Source: Polyangiaceae bacterium | GTDB lineage: Bacteria; Myxococcota_A; Polyangia; Polyangiales; Polyangiaceae | Length of the DNA: 64,000 bases | NCBI GenBank assembly: GCA_025937785.1 | Contig: JAICQQ010000001.1 | Span: forward strand, 62,001 to 126,000 | Direction: 5' to 3' | In this document: positions 43,001-50,791 of the stretch, in pieces | Layout: each line of letters begins with the position of its first letter | How positions within the stretch are numbered: the stretch's first letter is position 1 | The notes under the pieces: model-generated | Told to the model about the DNA's origin: nothing | Database searches by the model: none | What the model saw: the letters and a program-made list of their open reading frames with translations, nothing else | Position numbers and translations under genes: made by a program

Positions 43001-43609
43001 GAGCAGGTCGTCAGCCCCGCCACTCCCGAGCGAGCAAGCGGCGCGGTAGCCGTGGAAGCGCCGGGCGAAGCCGCTGCAGTTGTCAGGGACACCAGCACGT
43101 TCAAGGTCATCGGCTACGCGCTGGTGGCCATGGCGTTCTCGTACATCGGCATGAGCGCACTGGTGGCCTGGCTCAGCGACGCGAACCAAGACTCCGCGGC
43201 TACGGCCCCTATGGCGACCACCGCACAGGCGGCCCACACGGACGTGGAAGCCGGCGAAGAGCCAGTCGCAGTGCCACCGGAGGCCGCCGGAGCGGAAGCC
43301 AAACCAGCTCCCAGCGCCCCCCGCGTAAGTAGTGAGGCTGCGGGCAAGGAGCAGGTGGCCATCGAAGACCTGCCGGTGCCTGCGGGGCTGGCCCTCGGTG
43401 CGGACAAGGGCGTGCTGAAGCTAGTGACACCGGACGCCCACTCGTTGTACGTCGACGGTGAGTTTGCTGGCCGCGGACCGGTCCGCATCGTGCCCTTGCC
43501 GCCAGGCAAACACATGATCAAAACGCGCTTCGACGGTGAAGAGAAGAGCTACGAAGCCAACGTACAGGCGGGACGCATGACGCGCCTGACGATTTCTGCG
43601 GCGAAGTAG
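40082..43609 (+). CDS. Large HPt-receiver-receiver-DUF4388-TM-PEGA-like signalling protein
   Basis: About 1175 residues. HPt domain at 10-95 with His60 in RRAHALGASARVLGF. First receiver at about 135-260 is degenerate (LVLIDADAANASD). Second receiver at about 375-495 is canonical: VLVADDDPAVAWFLSGLL, VISDIVMPKLDG, VILLSWKE and DGYLKKE. A DUF4388 domain follows (GEVRGRLDGLTPRLILELCC). Then come about 350 residues of Pro/Ala/Ser-rich linker, one membrane helix (VIGYALVAMAFSYIGMSALVAWL) and a C-terminal PEGA-like beta domain (KLVTPDAHSLYVDGEFAGRG ... LPPGKHMIKTRF). Intracellular phosphorelay parts are thus linked to an extracytoplasmic domain. The start is unclear: GTG 40073, ATG 40082 and ATG 40100 are all possible. 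No histidine kinase domain is present. Confidence 0.82.
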   Translation: MLRASRMPDSVDDKTRLSGARGDFVASLGRRLQTLRAALRALEEQPASRERRNALLRRAHALGASARVLGFASVAEALAEAERAIARTKPAPRPTDLAEVSRVLDVVPSLVGGAPASLRPPPPEGTGPEQLTGRQWPLSLLLFGGTDLEFQLTEAVEQSNVEFERSDDVEAAAQVARVLGPDLVLIDADAANASDFFRGLSEDELTEPVKSILIGDFVDPNQLRELTVLGATRVLKKPVSNDTLRRTIQELTEGSLDGRAAHKPLGDLTVRGLAARLTEELEKGLTQATLAGTQATHVPFGEGTDVLAAVWGTVTRVRELVTLRSHGAVRFEATGPEGAIPLAPWVDLDRRAGERGARRGRDEAGVSLAGRTVLVADDDPAVAWFLSGLLKTVGAEVVEAYDGVSALEVARGRWPDLVISDIVMPKLDGFALCREIKRDVAVRDTPVILLSWKEDLLQRMRELGADADGYLKKEAEASTVVQRIREVMRPRARVEARVRQGGEVRGRLDGLTPRLILELCCGSRENLRIEFRDAFFVYSMHVRFGRLVSALRQAPSGAELRGYPVVRSVLGVNAGRFLVVPDASAVVPEFEGNLREVLAPAIDHARRCLAALSHPRLASIERLDLALEELETYLGATPEPAQTMLRLIAEGASPKDLLLGGAAPPELVIQTLADLARRGVVERVVASGGDSEPPPSPPSAPPSSAPSPPPELLQSQSSQPPPPAGAGGEFVAADVPPVAGAPLAVNSPVEESSMNPSQPAAFTFQLSPEPPLAVANVLSPSVDDDAMDAAWFAPPEPAASAAASDDPASDALANVLTDAATRTPPPARALPLPVRDAPAPNPAPSAQPSPTPARARTLPRPITIDEPLTDPPMLVTPTSGHQISQLLTAPSDEPAPVASEDRISSQLPKTKPLSFPSDIKHMISAAPERSASRMPQQTTSPAPERSASPVPAHAVSTTATEHEPSPEPPRAETEQVVSPATPERASGAVAVEAPGEAAAVVRDTSTFKVIGYALVAMAFSYIGMSALVAWLSDANQDSAATAPMATTAQAAHTDVEAGEEPVAVPPEAAGAEAKPAPSAPRVSSEAAGKEQVAIEDLPVPAGLALGADKGVLKLVTPDAHSLYVDGEFAGRGPVRIVPLPPGKHMIKTRFDGEEKSYEANVQAGRMTRLTISAAK

Positions 43610-43704
43610 TGCTCGACTCGAAAAATCCGGGACGAGAGCGTCCGCGCCGCCAAGAGCGCGATGATTCGTAGCGTGCTCGAAGCCCGTCGGCTAAACCCCC
43701 GCGC

Positions 43705-45987
43705 ATGAGATTTCGCGTCGCGCTCGTATCGGTAGCTCTGCTCGCGGGCGCCGCGGCATGCCGTGACGAGGAGCGCGAAACGCGGCCAGTGGCATCTGCG
43801 AACCCTCTCCCCGCGGTGCCGGCAGCAGCGCTCGGGGGAGGCTCCGATCAGATCAGCTTGCTCGAGTTGCTCGATACCTGCGACGTGTCGCATCGCGGAC
43901 TCAGCATCGACGTCGGCTCGCCGGCGTCTCAGACACAACGCATTTTCTCCCAGTCGTTCGAAAAGGACGTGACACCGTTGCGGCACGGCGGTGGCAGTTT
44001 CGCCGAAATTGCCTCGCGCTCGGTGGACTATCAATTCTACCTGAGCGCGCCGCTCGACGCGTTGCATGTGAGCCTGCGCGTGCGCGGCAAGCGGGCGGGC
44101 CATCTCGCCGTGTATGTGGACGGCAAGCGCTTGGGCTCCGCCAAGCTTGCGCGCGACGAAGCTCGCGTCGTGAGCTTCAAGCTTTCGAGTGCACCGCTCG
44201 CGTCCGGGCGGCACCAGGTCGGGCTACGGCTGTCCGCGGGCGAGCGGGGCTCGGAAGGAGCCTATGCCGAGATCGAGTGGCTCAGGCTCACGTCTCCCGA
44301 AGAGGCGGACGATCAGTACGCCGCACCGACTGCCAAAGACATCGTCTCCGACGTAGTGCTCGAAAAGCGCCCGCGCCGTTCGATTGCGCTCCGCGATCAG
44401 AGCACCGTCCGTTGCCCGCTCTGGCCTTCTTCGGACACACGACTGAAGTCTTGGCTCGGCTTCTGGGGCGAAGGCAGTGGTCGCGCGGAGCTGCGCGTGG
44501 TGCGGCCGGGTGGCGACGTCGTAACGCTCGAACAACGCCAGATCGAAGGCGGGGAAACTGCGGGCTGGAGCGCCATCGATGTTCCGTTGGGGCGTTTCGC
44601 GGGCGAGCTCATCGCGTTGGAATTCGCGGTGCGGGACGCTAGCGGCGTGGGGCGTGTGGCCTTCGGCGACCCGGCTCTGGTGCGCGCGCGTGCCGAGGCG
44701 GCGCGCGTGCCGCCGACGGCTAGTGTGGTGCTGGTGGTGATGTCCGGGCTGCGCCGCGCGAGCGTGCCCCCGTGGGGTTCGGTCGCGCAGTTGCCCGGGT
44801 TTGCGGAGCTCGTGCGGGCGGGCACGACCTTCACCAACTTCCGGGCGCCGTCGTCCGTCCCGGGCGCGGTGTTGGCCTCGATGCTCACCGGGGTGTCACC
44901 GCGCGTCCACTCGCTCGAAGACCCAGCGGCACGCTTGCCTCTCGCCGTGCACACCATCAACGAGGCGTTCAAGCAGGCCAGCGGACACGCAGCGATGTTC
45001 ACCGGTGTGCCCACCTCTTTCCCTGCTTTCGGCTTCGACCGCTCCTGGGACGCGCACCAGACGGTCTCACCCGTCAGCGACGAGCCCGCGCACGCGCCGT
45101 TCACGCTCGCGGAAGCTTGGCTCAAGCGCGACGTCGAAGCAGCGCCGGAAGCGCGGAGGTTCCTCTTGATCCATGCACGCGGCGTGCATCCACCCTGGGA
45201 CGTGCCGAAGGAGGAAGCCGCGTTGATGAAGCCCGAGGAGTACGACGGAGTGGTGGACGCGCGGCGTGGCGGTATTTCGCTGGGCAGTCTCCGCAGCCAC
45301 GCGAAGGGAACGCGTCGCCTGTCGACGGACGATTGGACGCGGTTGCGCGCGCTCGAACTCGCTGCGTTGAAAAAGCAAGATGCCGCGTTCGCCCACCTCG
45401 CCAAGACCTTGCAGACGCTCGGGCTCTGGGAGAATGCACTGGTGATGGTCGCGGGTGACGTCGCCGCCGGTGAGCCTCCCGCAATTCCGTATCACCCCGC
45501 CGGTCCGCTCGACGAAGGTCGCTTGAACGTGCCGCTGTTGGTCAAGTTTCCCGGTCGAGCGTTGGTGGGGAAGGAAGTCAGCGTGCCGGTGACCGCGGTC
45601 GACGTGGCGCAAACCGTTCTCACAGCGCTCAGCCTCGAGGCCCCGGAGCTGATCGAGGGTGAAGACTTGTTCGGTCTGGCCGCGGGCCGCCTGCCCCTCG
45701 GGGGCAGACCGCTGTGGGCAACGCTGGGTCCTCATTTCGCCACCCGCGTCGGCCCCTGGCGCCTGAGCGGCCAGCTCGGCGCCACGCCGCATTTGTGCGA
45801 GCTCGGCGTCGACCCGGCGTGCGTGGATAATCTCTTCGACGCTCGCGCGTTCATTGCCAATTCCCTCTGGAAATGGACCTACCTTGCCGAACAGGCGGCT
45901 CGGTCGAAGCCGCTCGCGACCCGCGAACCTGCCAGCGTCGACGCGGAGACGTCGGCCGCGCTCGCGGTTTGGGGGGATGTGCAATGA
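43705..45987 (+). CDS. Sulfatase-fold lipoprotein lacking catalytic and metal residues
   Basis: 760 residues with a lipoprotein signal (VALVSVALLAGAAACRDEE). Residues of about 50-330 form two beta domains (YLSAPLDALHVSLRVRGKRA, HLAVYVDGKRLGSAKL). From about 335 the sulfatase/alkaline-phosphatase fold is recognisable: VVLVVMSGLRRASVPPWGS aligns with the usual ...DTLRADHL.. strand but lacks the metal Asp; SSVPGAVLASMLTG takes the place of CxPxRxxLLTG without Cys or Arg; VHPPWDVP keeps the His; and ALVMVAGDVAAGE replaces SDHGE, losing the His. It should not hydrolyse esters, so a binding role is more likely. It follows the HPt protein by 95 bases. Domain limits are approximate. Confidence 0.75.
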   Translation: MRFRVALVSVALLAGAAACRDEERETRPVASANPLPAVPAAALGGGSDQISLLELLDTCDVSHRGLSIDVGSPASQTQRIFSQSFEKDVTPLRHGGGSFAEIASRSVDYQFYLSAPLDALHVSLRVRGKRAGHLAVYVDGKRLGSAKLARDEARVVSFKLSSAPLASGRHQVGLRLSAGERGSEGAYAEIEWLRLTSPEEADDQYAAPTAKDIVSDVVLEKRPRRSIALRDQSTVRCPLWPSSDTRLKSWLGFWGEGSGRAELRVVRPGGDVVTLEQRQIEGGETAGWSAIDVPLGRFAGELIALEFAVRDASGVGRVAFGDPALVRARAEAARVPPTASVVLVVMSGLRRASVPPWGSVAQLPGFAELVRAGTTFTNFRAPSSVPGAVLASMLTGVSPRVHSLEDPAARLPLAVHTINEAFKQASGHAAMFTGVPTSFPAFGFDRSWDAHQTVSPVSDEPAHAPFTLAEAWLKRDVEAAPEARRFLLIHARGVHPPWDVPKEEAALMKPEEYDGVVDARRGGISLGSLRSHAKGTRRLSTDDWTRLRALELAALKKQDAAFAHLAKTLQTLGLWENALVMVAGDVAAGEPPAIPYHPAGPLDEGRLNVPLLVKFPGRALVGKEVSVPVTAVDVAQTVLTALSLEAPELIEGEDLFGLAAGRLPLGGRPLWATLGPHFATRVGPWRLSGQLGATPHLCELGVDPACVDNLFDARAFIANSLWKWTYLAEQAARSKPLATREPASVDAETSAALAVWGDVQ

Positions 45988-46124
45988 CCCCGGGTCCTGC
46001 TTTTTTCTGAAGGCTGGCAGCGGCGCCGGCATTCAATCGAAAACCTTGGCACTAGCCCAAAGCCCGAGCAGTCCGCGCAAGCGTTGCGGCCGGGTCGTGC
46101 CATAACCGTCTCGGAAGGACCCCT

Positions 46125-47174
46125 ATGCGTTCAGTTGCCGATTGGAAAAGTCTCGTCTGTAGTGGGCTGCTGCTCACTGCTCTTGGCTGCGACTCAGGGG
46201 GCTCGTCGAACATGACCCCTCCACCCGCGGAGGCGCCCGACGGGACCCTAGTGCCGGTCGACGGCGAGACACCGGTCGAAACATTCGGTCAGCTGCGGGT
46301 CGAGGGGACGCAAATCGTTGCCGCTTCGGGGGACCCCGTGCAGCTCAAAGGCCCGAGCAGCATGTGGCTCAACTGGGAGCAGGATGGCTACGCGGAGAGC
46401 CTCGATGCTTTGGTCTGGATGCGAGACCAATGGAAGCTGACGGTGATCCGAGCGGCCATGGGCGTCGAACCCGGGGGCGCCTATCTTTCGAACCCCGACG
46501 TCGCGATGGCGCAAGTGACGACGATCATCGAGAACGCGATCGACGCGGGTGTATACGTGATCGTCGACTGGCATGATCACAACGCGCACGTGAACCAGGC
46601 CGCTGCCGAGGCCTTCTTCTCCGAAATATCCGCGACCTATGGGCACCTTCCGAACGTCATTTACGAACCTTTCAACGAGCCGGAACAAATCGACTGGGAG
46701 AGCGAGCTCAAGCCGTACCACGAAGCGCTGGTCGCAAAGATTCGTGAGAACGATCCCGACAACCTGATCGTGCTCGGCACTCCCGTCTGGTCACAAAACG
46801 TCGACGTGGCGGCAGCCTCGCCGGTAGCTGGGACCAACCTCCTCTACACCTTGCATTTTTACTCGTGCACCCATACGGGCTTCCTCCGCGCGAAGGGCGA
46901 CACTGCGCTCAGCGTGGGCCTCCCGCTGTTCGTGACGGAGTGGGGCAGTACCCATTCCGACGGCGGGTTGGACGGGCTGGTGTGTCTCGATGAAGCGCGC
47001 CTCTGGACCGATTGGATGCGAACGCGAGGCATCAGCTGGACCGCCTGGAAGCTCGATAACTGCAGCGACTCGACCTGCTACTTCGCGCCCACTGGCGCGC
47101 CGCGCGATGGGGAATGGACCGACGCGATGCTGCAAGAGCACGGTCAGTTCGTACGCGACCGTATGCGTGAGTGA
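46125..47174 (+). CDS. GH5-family glycoside hydrolase (endoglucanase-like) lipoprotein
   Basis: 349 residues. The signal SLVCSGLLLTALGCDSGG (lipobox ALGC) targets it to the envelope, with a Pro/Thr linker after it. The (beta/alpha)8 domain shows DPVQLKGPSSMWLNWEQ at its start (usual LrGmsSHG.QW), VYVIVDWHDHN, the acid-base Glu in VIYEPFNEPEQIDW and the nucleophile Glu in LPLFVTEWGSTHSDGG, and ISWTAWKLDN. These match cellulase-type GH5. Both catalytic glutamates are present, so activity on beta-1,4-glucans or related glycans is likely. GGAAGGA lies 6 bases before the ATG. Slightly lower GC than neighbours. It probably acts at the surface for polysaccharide breakdown. Confidence 0.9.
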   Translation: MRSVADWKSLVCSGLLLTALGCDSGGSSNMTPPPAEAPDGTLVPVDGETPVETFGQLRVEGTQIVAASGDPVQLKGPSSMWLNWEQDGYAESLDALVWMRDQWKLTVIRAAMGVEPGGAYLSNPDVAMAQVTTIIENAIDAGVYVIVDWHDHNAHVNQAAAEAFFSEISATYGHLPNVIYEPFNEPEQIDWESELKPYHEALVAKIRENDPDNLIVLGTPVWSQNVDVAAASPVAGTNLLYTLHFYSCTHTGFLRAKGDTALSVGLPLFVTEWGSTHSDGGLDGLVCLDEARLWTDWMRTRGISWTAWKLDNCSDSTCYFAPTGAPRDGEWTDAMLQEHGQFVRDRMRE

Positions 47175-47192
47175 AGCGCCGGCTTGGCCGAG

Positions 47193-47579
47193 CTAGCTAG
47201 TGCTGTCGGCGGCGCCAGCTGACGGCACGGCGCTGGCGGGAACCACATCGTAGAGCCCGAGGGCGCGATTGGCGGTGAAGCGGATCTTCTGTCCGATCGC
47301 GTCCGGGTCCTCCGTATCGTGCGCCAAAGCGATGATTTCGGTGAGCGCATTGCGCGCCGATCGCAGCTCTGCCAGGAGCCAGCGGGCGTGTTCAGGAGTG
47401 ACGGCGGCGCCTTTCGCGAGGGCTCGCTCGATGTCACGCGCTCGCCACTCGACGAGTACGCTGCGATGCGGGAGTACCCCGGAACCCCCGCAGTCGGGAC
47501 AATCGACCAGACCGTAGTCAGTCGGGGTTTCGCCAGATCCGAGGCAGCTGTTGCATGCTTGAGGGGTAGTGGCACTCAT
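47193..47579 (-). CDS. Small protein with DnaJ-type CxxCxGxG zinc ribbon
   Basis: 128 residues. The N-terminus contains two half-sites of a DnaJ-like zinc-binding element: CNSCLGSGETPTDYG and DCPDCGGSGVLP. The rest is helical (RDIERALAKGAAVTPEHARW LLAELRSARNALTEIIALAH) with a polar Ala/Ser tail. There is no J domain. Single-site CxxCxGxG proteins are often small chaperone-like or RNA-binding proteins, and the function cannot be assigned. It converges on the GH5 gene and lies 45 bases downstream of queE on the same strand. Confidence 0.72.
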   Translation of the reverse strand: MSATTPQACNSCLGSGETPTDYGLVDCPDCGGSGVLPHRSVLVEWRARDIERALAKGAAVTPEHARWLLAELRSARNALTEIIALAHDTEDPDAIGQKIRFTANRALGLYDVVPASAVPSAGAADSTS

Positions 47580-47624
47580 GGGCGCGAGCCTAGCACCCCC
47601 CGAGCCTCGGACACAGCGCTGCGG

Positions 47625-48326
47625 CTAGTGACCGCGCTGCCCCCCGAACAGCTCGAGGTGGAGCCTGGGCGAATAGCGAAACCCCAAGTTATTCGCAGCG
47701 GTCACTACCGCTGGACCGACCAGCATCAAATCTTCCGCGCTCGCCGCCAGCGGCATCAACATGACCCGCTCCGCTGGCCACCCGAGCACGCGCGCTAGCT
47801 CAGCGGCCTCGAGCGAGTCTTTTTCCCCGGCTACCACGAGCTTCAGCCATGCCCGCCCCGTATCGCGCAAGCGCTGGAGCGCGCCCGGGTGGAAGCGTCG
47901 CTCCCGCGTTTCACAGCTGTTGGCGAGCTTCGGAGACACGTTCCACTGGTCGACGCGCCCGCACAGGCTGTCGTTCGGAACGAGTGTGCCGTTCGTTTCG
48001 ATCTCGACTCGGAGGTCTGGCGGCAAACTGTCGCAGAGCCGCGCCAGCAAGTCTTGCTGGATCAGAGGCTCGCCGCCCGTGACGACGAGGCGTGGTTCGC
48101 CCGACTCGACCACACGCTCGAGCAATGCCTGCAGCGACCAGCTCGTCACCTCCGCGGCGTAGTCGTACTCGGCGAAGTCCCAGCTGTAGCGTGTGTCGCA
48201 CCACGCGCAGCGCAGGTTGCAGGTAGCGAGCCGGAGGAAAATGCAAGGCAGCCCGGCGCTCGGCCCTTCTCCTTGAACCGACTGGAAGATCTCCGAAACT
48301 TTGAAGCTACGATCGGGACTCGACAT
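47625..48326 (-). CDS. queE: 7-carboxy-7-deazaguanine synthase
   Basis: Radical SAM enzyme that contracts 6-carboxytetrahydropterin to the deazaguanine core of queuosine and related bases. The 233 residues open with SEIFQSVQGEGPSAGLPCIF LRL, followed by the cluster motif CNLRCAWCDT, VVTGGEPLIQ and VEIETNGTL, all standard. NVSPKLANS is the product-site loop. The start ATG at 48326 is 30 bases from divergent rph. Other queuosine genes (queC, queD, queF) are not in the window. Motifs and length are normal. Confidence 0.95.
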   Translation of the reverse strand: MSSPDRSFKVSEIFQSVQGEGPSAGLPCIFLRLATCNLRCAWCDTRYSWDFAEYDYAAEVTSWSLQALLERVVESGEPRLVVTGGEPLIQQDLLARLCDSLPPDLRVEIETNGTLVPNDSLCGRVDQWNVSPKLANSCETRERRFHPGALQRLRDTGRAWLKLVVAGEKDSLEAAELARVLGWPAERVMLMPLAASAEDLMLVGPAVVTAANNLGFRYSPRLHLELFGGQRGH

Positions 48327-48355
48327 GTTCTCGCGTTTTCGTGGTACGAGCGGCC

Positions 48356-49123
48356 ATGGCTTATAGCAAGCGCGACGGGCGTCCGCTCGAACAGATCCGA
48401 CCGACCAAGATCGTCACGGGCTTTCACGAATTTGCCGAGGGTTCCGTGTTGATGAGCACGGGCCGCACCCGCGTGCTCGTGACCGCTTCGCTCGACGAGT
48501 CCGTGCCGGACTTTCTGGTGGGCAAGGGCCAGGGTTGGCTCACCGCGGAGTATCAGATGCACCCCCGCGCGAACCCCAAGCGCCGAGAAAAGCGCGACGG
48601 TCGCGAACGTCCCCTCGGTGGCCGCTCGCGTGAAATCGAGCGACTCATCGGGCGCTCGCTCCGCGCAGCGGTCGACCTCGCCGCCCTCGGCGAACGCAGC
48701 ATCCTCATCGATTGCGACGTGATCGAAGCCGACGGGGGCACACGCACTGCCTCCATCACCGGCGGCTTCATCGCCCTGGCGCTCGCCCTCGCCAAGCTCA
48801 ACAAGAAGGGGGCCCTGCGCCGCCCGGTGCTGCGCGACCAGGTCGCCGCCGTCAGCGTCGGCCACGTCGACGACGCTCTTGCCCTCGACCTGTGCTACGC
48901 TGAGGACAGTACCGCGCGCGTCGACCTGAACCTGATCGCCACCGCGGCCGGCAGCATCGTCGAAATTCAAGGCACCGCCGAAGGTTCCGCCGTCCCCCGG
49001 TCCGAATGGAACGACATGATCGATCTCGCGCTCAGCGGCGTCCAGCAGCTCGCCCGCTCCCAGAGCGAGGCACTCACTGCCGCCGGCGTGGAATTGGCGG
49101 AATTGATGCAAAAAAAGGCGTAG
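48356..49123 (+). CDS. rph: Ribonuclease PH
   Basis: Phosphorolytic 3'-5' exoribonuclease trimming tRNA 3' ends. The 255 residues match the family from DGRPLEQIRPTKIVTGFHEF AEGSVL, through GWLTAEYQMHPRAN, RSREIERLIGRSLRAAVDL, the phosphate-binding region IDCDVIEADGGTRTASITGG and VDLNLIATAAGSIVEIQGTAEG. I prefer ATG 48356 (MAYSKRDGRP), though a GTG at 48341 is in frame. The neighbour rdgB that often follows rph is absent; a short membrane ORF of different character comes instead. Confidence 0.95.
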   Translation: MAYSKRDGRPLEQIRPTKIVTGFHEFAEGSVLMSTGRTRVLVTASLDESVPDFLVGKGQGWLTAEYQMHPRANPKRREKRDGRERPLGGRSREIERLIGRSLRAAVDLAALGERSILIDCDVIEADGGTRTASITGGFIALALALAKLNKKGALRRPVLRDQVAAVSVGHVDDALALDLCYAEDSTARVDLNLIATAAGSIVEIQGTAEGSAVPRSEWNDMIDLALSGVQQLARSQSEALTAAGVELAELMQKKA

Positions 49124-49148
49124 CGAGCACTACCTCACGTTCAACACC

Positions 49149-49505
49149 GTGTTGCTGGGGGCGGCGGTTGCTCTGTCGAAGGATGCCTCGAGCGCAACCT
49201 ATGTAGGAGTGTCGGCCTTGCTCTTCATCGCGGGCTGCAACTCCTGGTTCGGACAGGCTGCGGTTGCGAAAGGGCAGGGGTATTATCGCAAAACCAAGGC
49301 AATCAAGGCTGCATTGGAGCGAGCGCTGAACCTGGGTGAATACGCGATCGTTACGACTCCGGGCATGAAGCGGGATCACGACGTTGCTCCTGCAGGAACA
49401 CCGGAAACTGCGGCTCACAGGCTGGGAAAGATCACTCAGCAGATTCGTGTTTTGCTTGCCATCATCGGCGCGCTTGCGTTCATTGGCGCGGTGCGCGCAG
49501 CATAG
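49149..49505 (+). CDS. Small two-helix membrane protein, possibly N-terminally truncated
   Basis: 118 residues from GTG 49149. Two hydrophobic segments: VGVSALLFIAGCNSWF near the N-terminus and IRVLLAIIGALAFIGAVRAA at the C-terminus. They flank a cytosolic-looking basic and helical middle (YYRKTKAIKAALERALNLGE). The frame upstream of the GTG reads EHYLTFNTVLLGAAVALS, which looks like the natural continuation of a helix, but there is no start codon before the in-frame stop near 49101. The gene may therefore be a truncated remnant. Its GC content is visibly lower than that of rph and amrS on either side, suggesting acquisition. Family not recognised. Confidence 0.55.
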   Translation: MLLGAAVALSKDASSATYVGVSALLFIAGCNSWFGQAAVAKGQGYYRKTKAIKAALERALNLGEYAIVTTPGMKRDHDVAPAGTPETAAHRLGKITQQIRVLLAIIGALAFIGAVRAA

Positions 49506-49686
49506 GGTGCTATCTGTAACACCTAACTTTGTGCGCTGGTCAGAGGTACAGTGCGGCACGGGCGCTACTCGGATCGATCACCGCGACGCCGATTCGAACG
49601 CCTCGAAGCATTGGGCGTGTGTTTCGAACACCGGTGTTGGTCGGGGCGCGTGGCGACCCGCCGCATCTCGGGCTACCCTTGTTCGT

Positions 49687-50784
49687 ATGGCGCTCGGTGG
49701 TGCAACCGCTTCGTCGGGGCACGTAGGTCGCTGGCATCACCAGCTCGATGATGGGCGGGTGCAGTGTGACCTGTGTCCGCGGCACTGCCGGCTACGCGAG
49801 GGGCAGCGCGCTTTCTGCTTCGTGCGCGAGCGCGTGGGCGACGACATCGTGCTGTCCGCTTATGGGCGCGCGACGGGGTTTTGCATCGATCCCATCGAGA
49901 AGAAGCCGCTGAACCACTTTTTCCCTGGGACTAGCGTGCTCAGCTTCGGGACGGCGGGCTGCAATCTCGGCTGCAAGTTTTGCCAGAACTGGGACATTTC
50001 CAAGGCTCGCGCGGTCGAAGCGTTGAGCGAGTCTGCGACGCCGGAGCAGATCGCCGAGGCGGCGGAGCGCGCCGGCTGTCAGAGCGTGGCGTTCACCTAC
50101 AACGATCCGGTGATCTTCGCCGAGTACGCTATCGACGCGGCGAAGGCTTGTCGGGAGCGCGGCATCCAGACGGTGGCGGTGACCGCGGGCTACATCGCGC
50201 GAGCGGCGCGCGGCGAGTTCTTCGGTGCGATGGATGCCGTCAACGTCGATCTCAAGGCGTTCACGGACAGCTTCTATGCAAAATTGTGTTTCGCCGCGCT
50301 CGCACCGGTACTCGAGACGCTGAAGTATCTGCGGCACGAGACGGATGTGTGGTTCGAGGTGACCACGCTGTTGATTCCCGGCCAGAACGATTCGCGGGAC
50401 GAGGTGGATCGACTCTGCGAGTGGTTTGCGCGCGAGCTGGGCCCGGGCGTGCCCCTGCATTTCACTGCATTCCACCCGGACTACCGCATGACCGATCTGC
50501 CGCGTACCCCGCAAGAAACGCTGGTGCGGGCGCGCGATCAGGCCAAAGCGCACGGGCTCCAGCACGTGTACACCGGGAACGTGCACGACGCGCGCGGGCA
50601 GTCAACGTACTGCGGGTCCTGCGCCGGGCTCTTGATCGAGCGCGATTGGTATCGTCTGGGCGCCTACCAGGTGGATGGCGGCCGCTGTCGTCATTGCGGG
50701 GCCAAGGTTCCTGGGCGTTTCGCGGACGGCGCCCCGGGCAGCTGGGGACCGCAGCGACGGCGGTTGACGATCGCGGCCAGCTAA
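49687..50784 (+). CDS. amrS: AmmeMemoRadiSam system radical SAM enzyme
   Basis: 365 residues from ATG 49687. An N-terminal Cys motif (VQCDLCPRHCRLREGQRAFC) precedes the radical SAM cluster site GTAGCNLGCKFCQNWDIS and the partial barrel (SVAFTYNDPVIFAEYAIDAA, AVTAGYI, VNVDLKAF, TLLIPGQNDS, HFTAFHPDY). The end carries two more Cys pairs (CGSCAGLL and CRHCGAKVP). This matches AmrS, the pyruvate-formate-lyase-activase-like member of the AmmeMemoRadiSam trio. The AmrA and MEMO (AmrB) partners are not adjacent, and their location cannot be seen. The substrate is not known to me. 181 non-coding bases separate it from the membrane ORF. Confidence 0.9.
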   Translation: MALGGATASSGHVGRWHHQLDDGRVQCDLCPRHCRLREGQRAFCFVRERVGDDIVLSAYGRATGFCIDPIEKKPLNHFFPGTSVLSFGTAGCNLGCKFCQNWDISKARAVEALSESATPEQIAEAAERAGCQSVAFTYNDPVIFAEYAIDAAKACRERGIQTVAVTAGYIARAARGEFFGAMDAVNVDLKAFTDSFYAKLCFAALAPVLETLKYLRHETDVWFEVTTLLIPGQNDSRDEVDRLCEWFARELGPGVPLHFTAFHPDYRMTDLPRTPQETLVRARDQAKAHGLQHVYTGNVHDARGQSTYCGSCAGLLIERDWYRLGAYQVDGGRCRHCGAKVPGRFADGAPGSWGPQRRRLTIAAS

Positions 50785-50791
50785 GTTGGCT

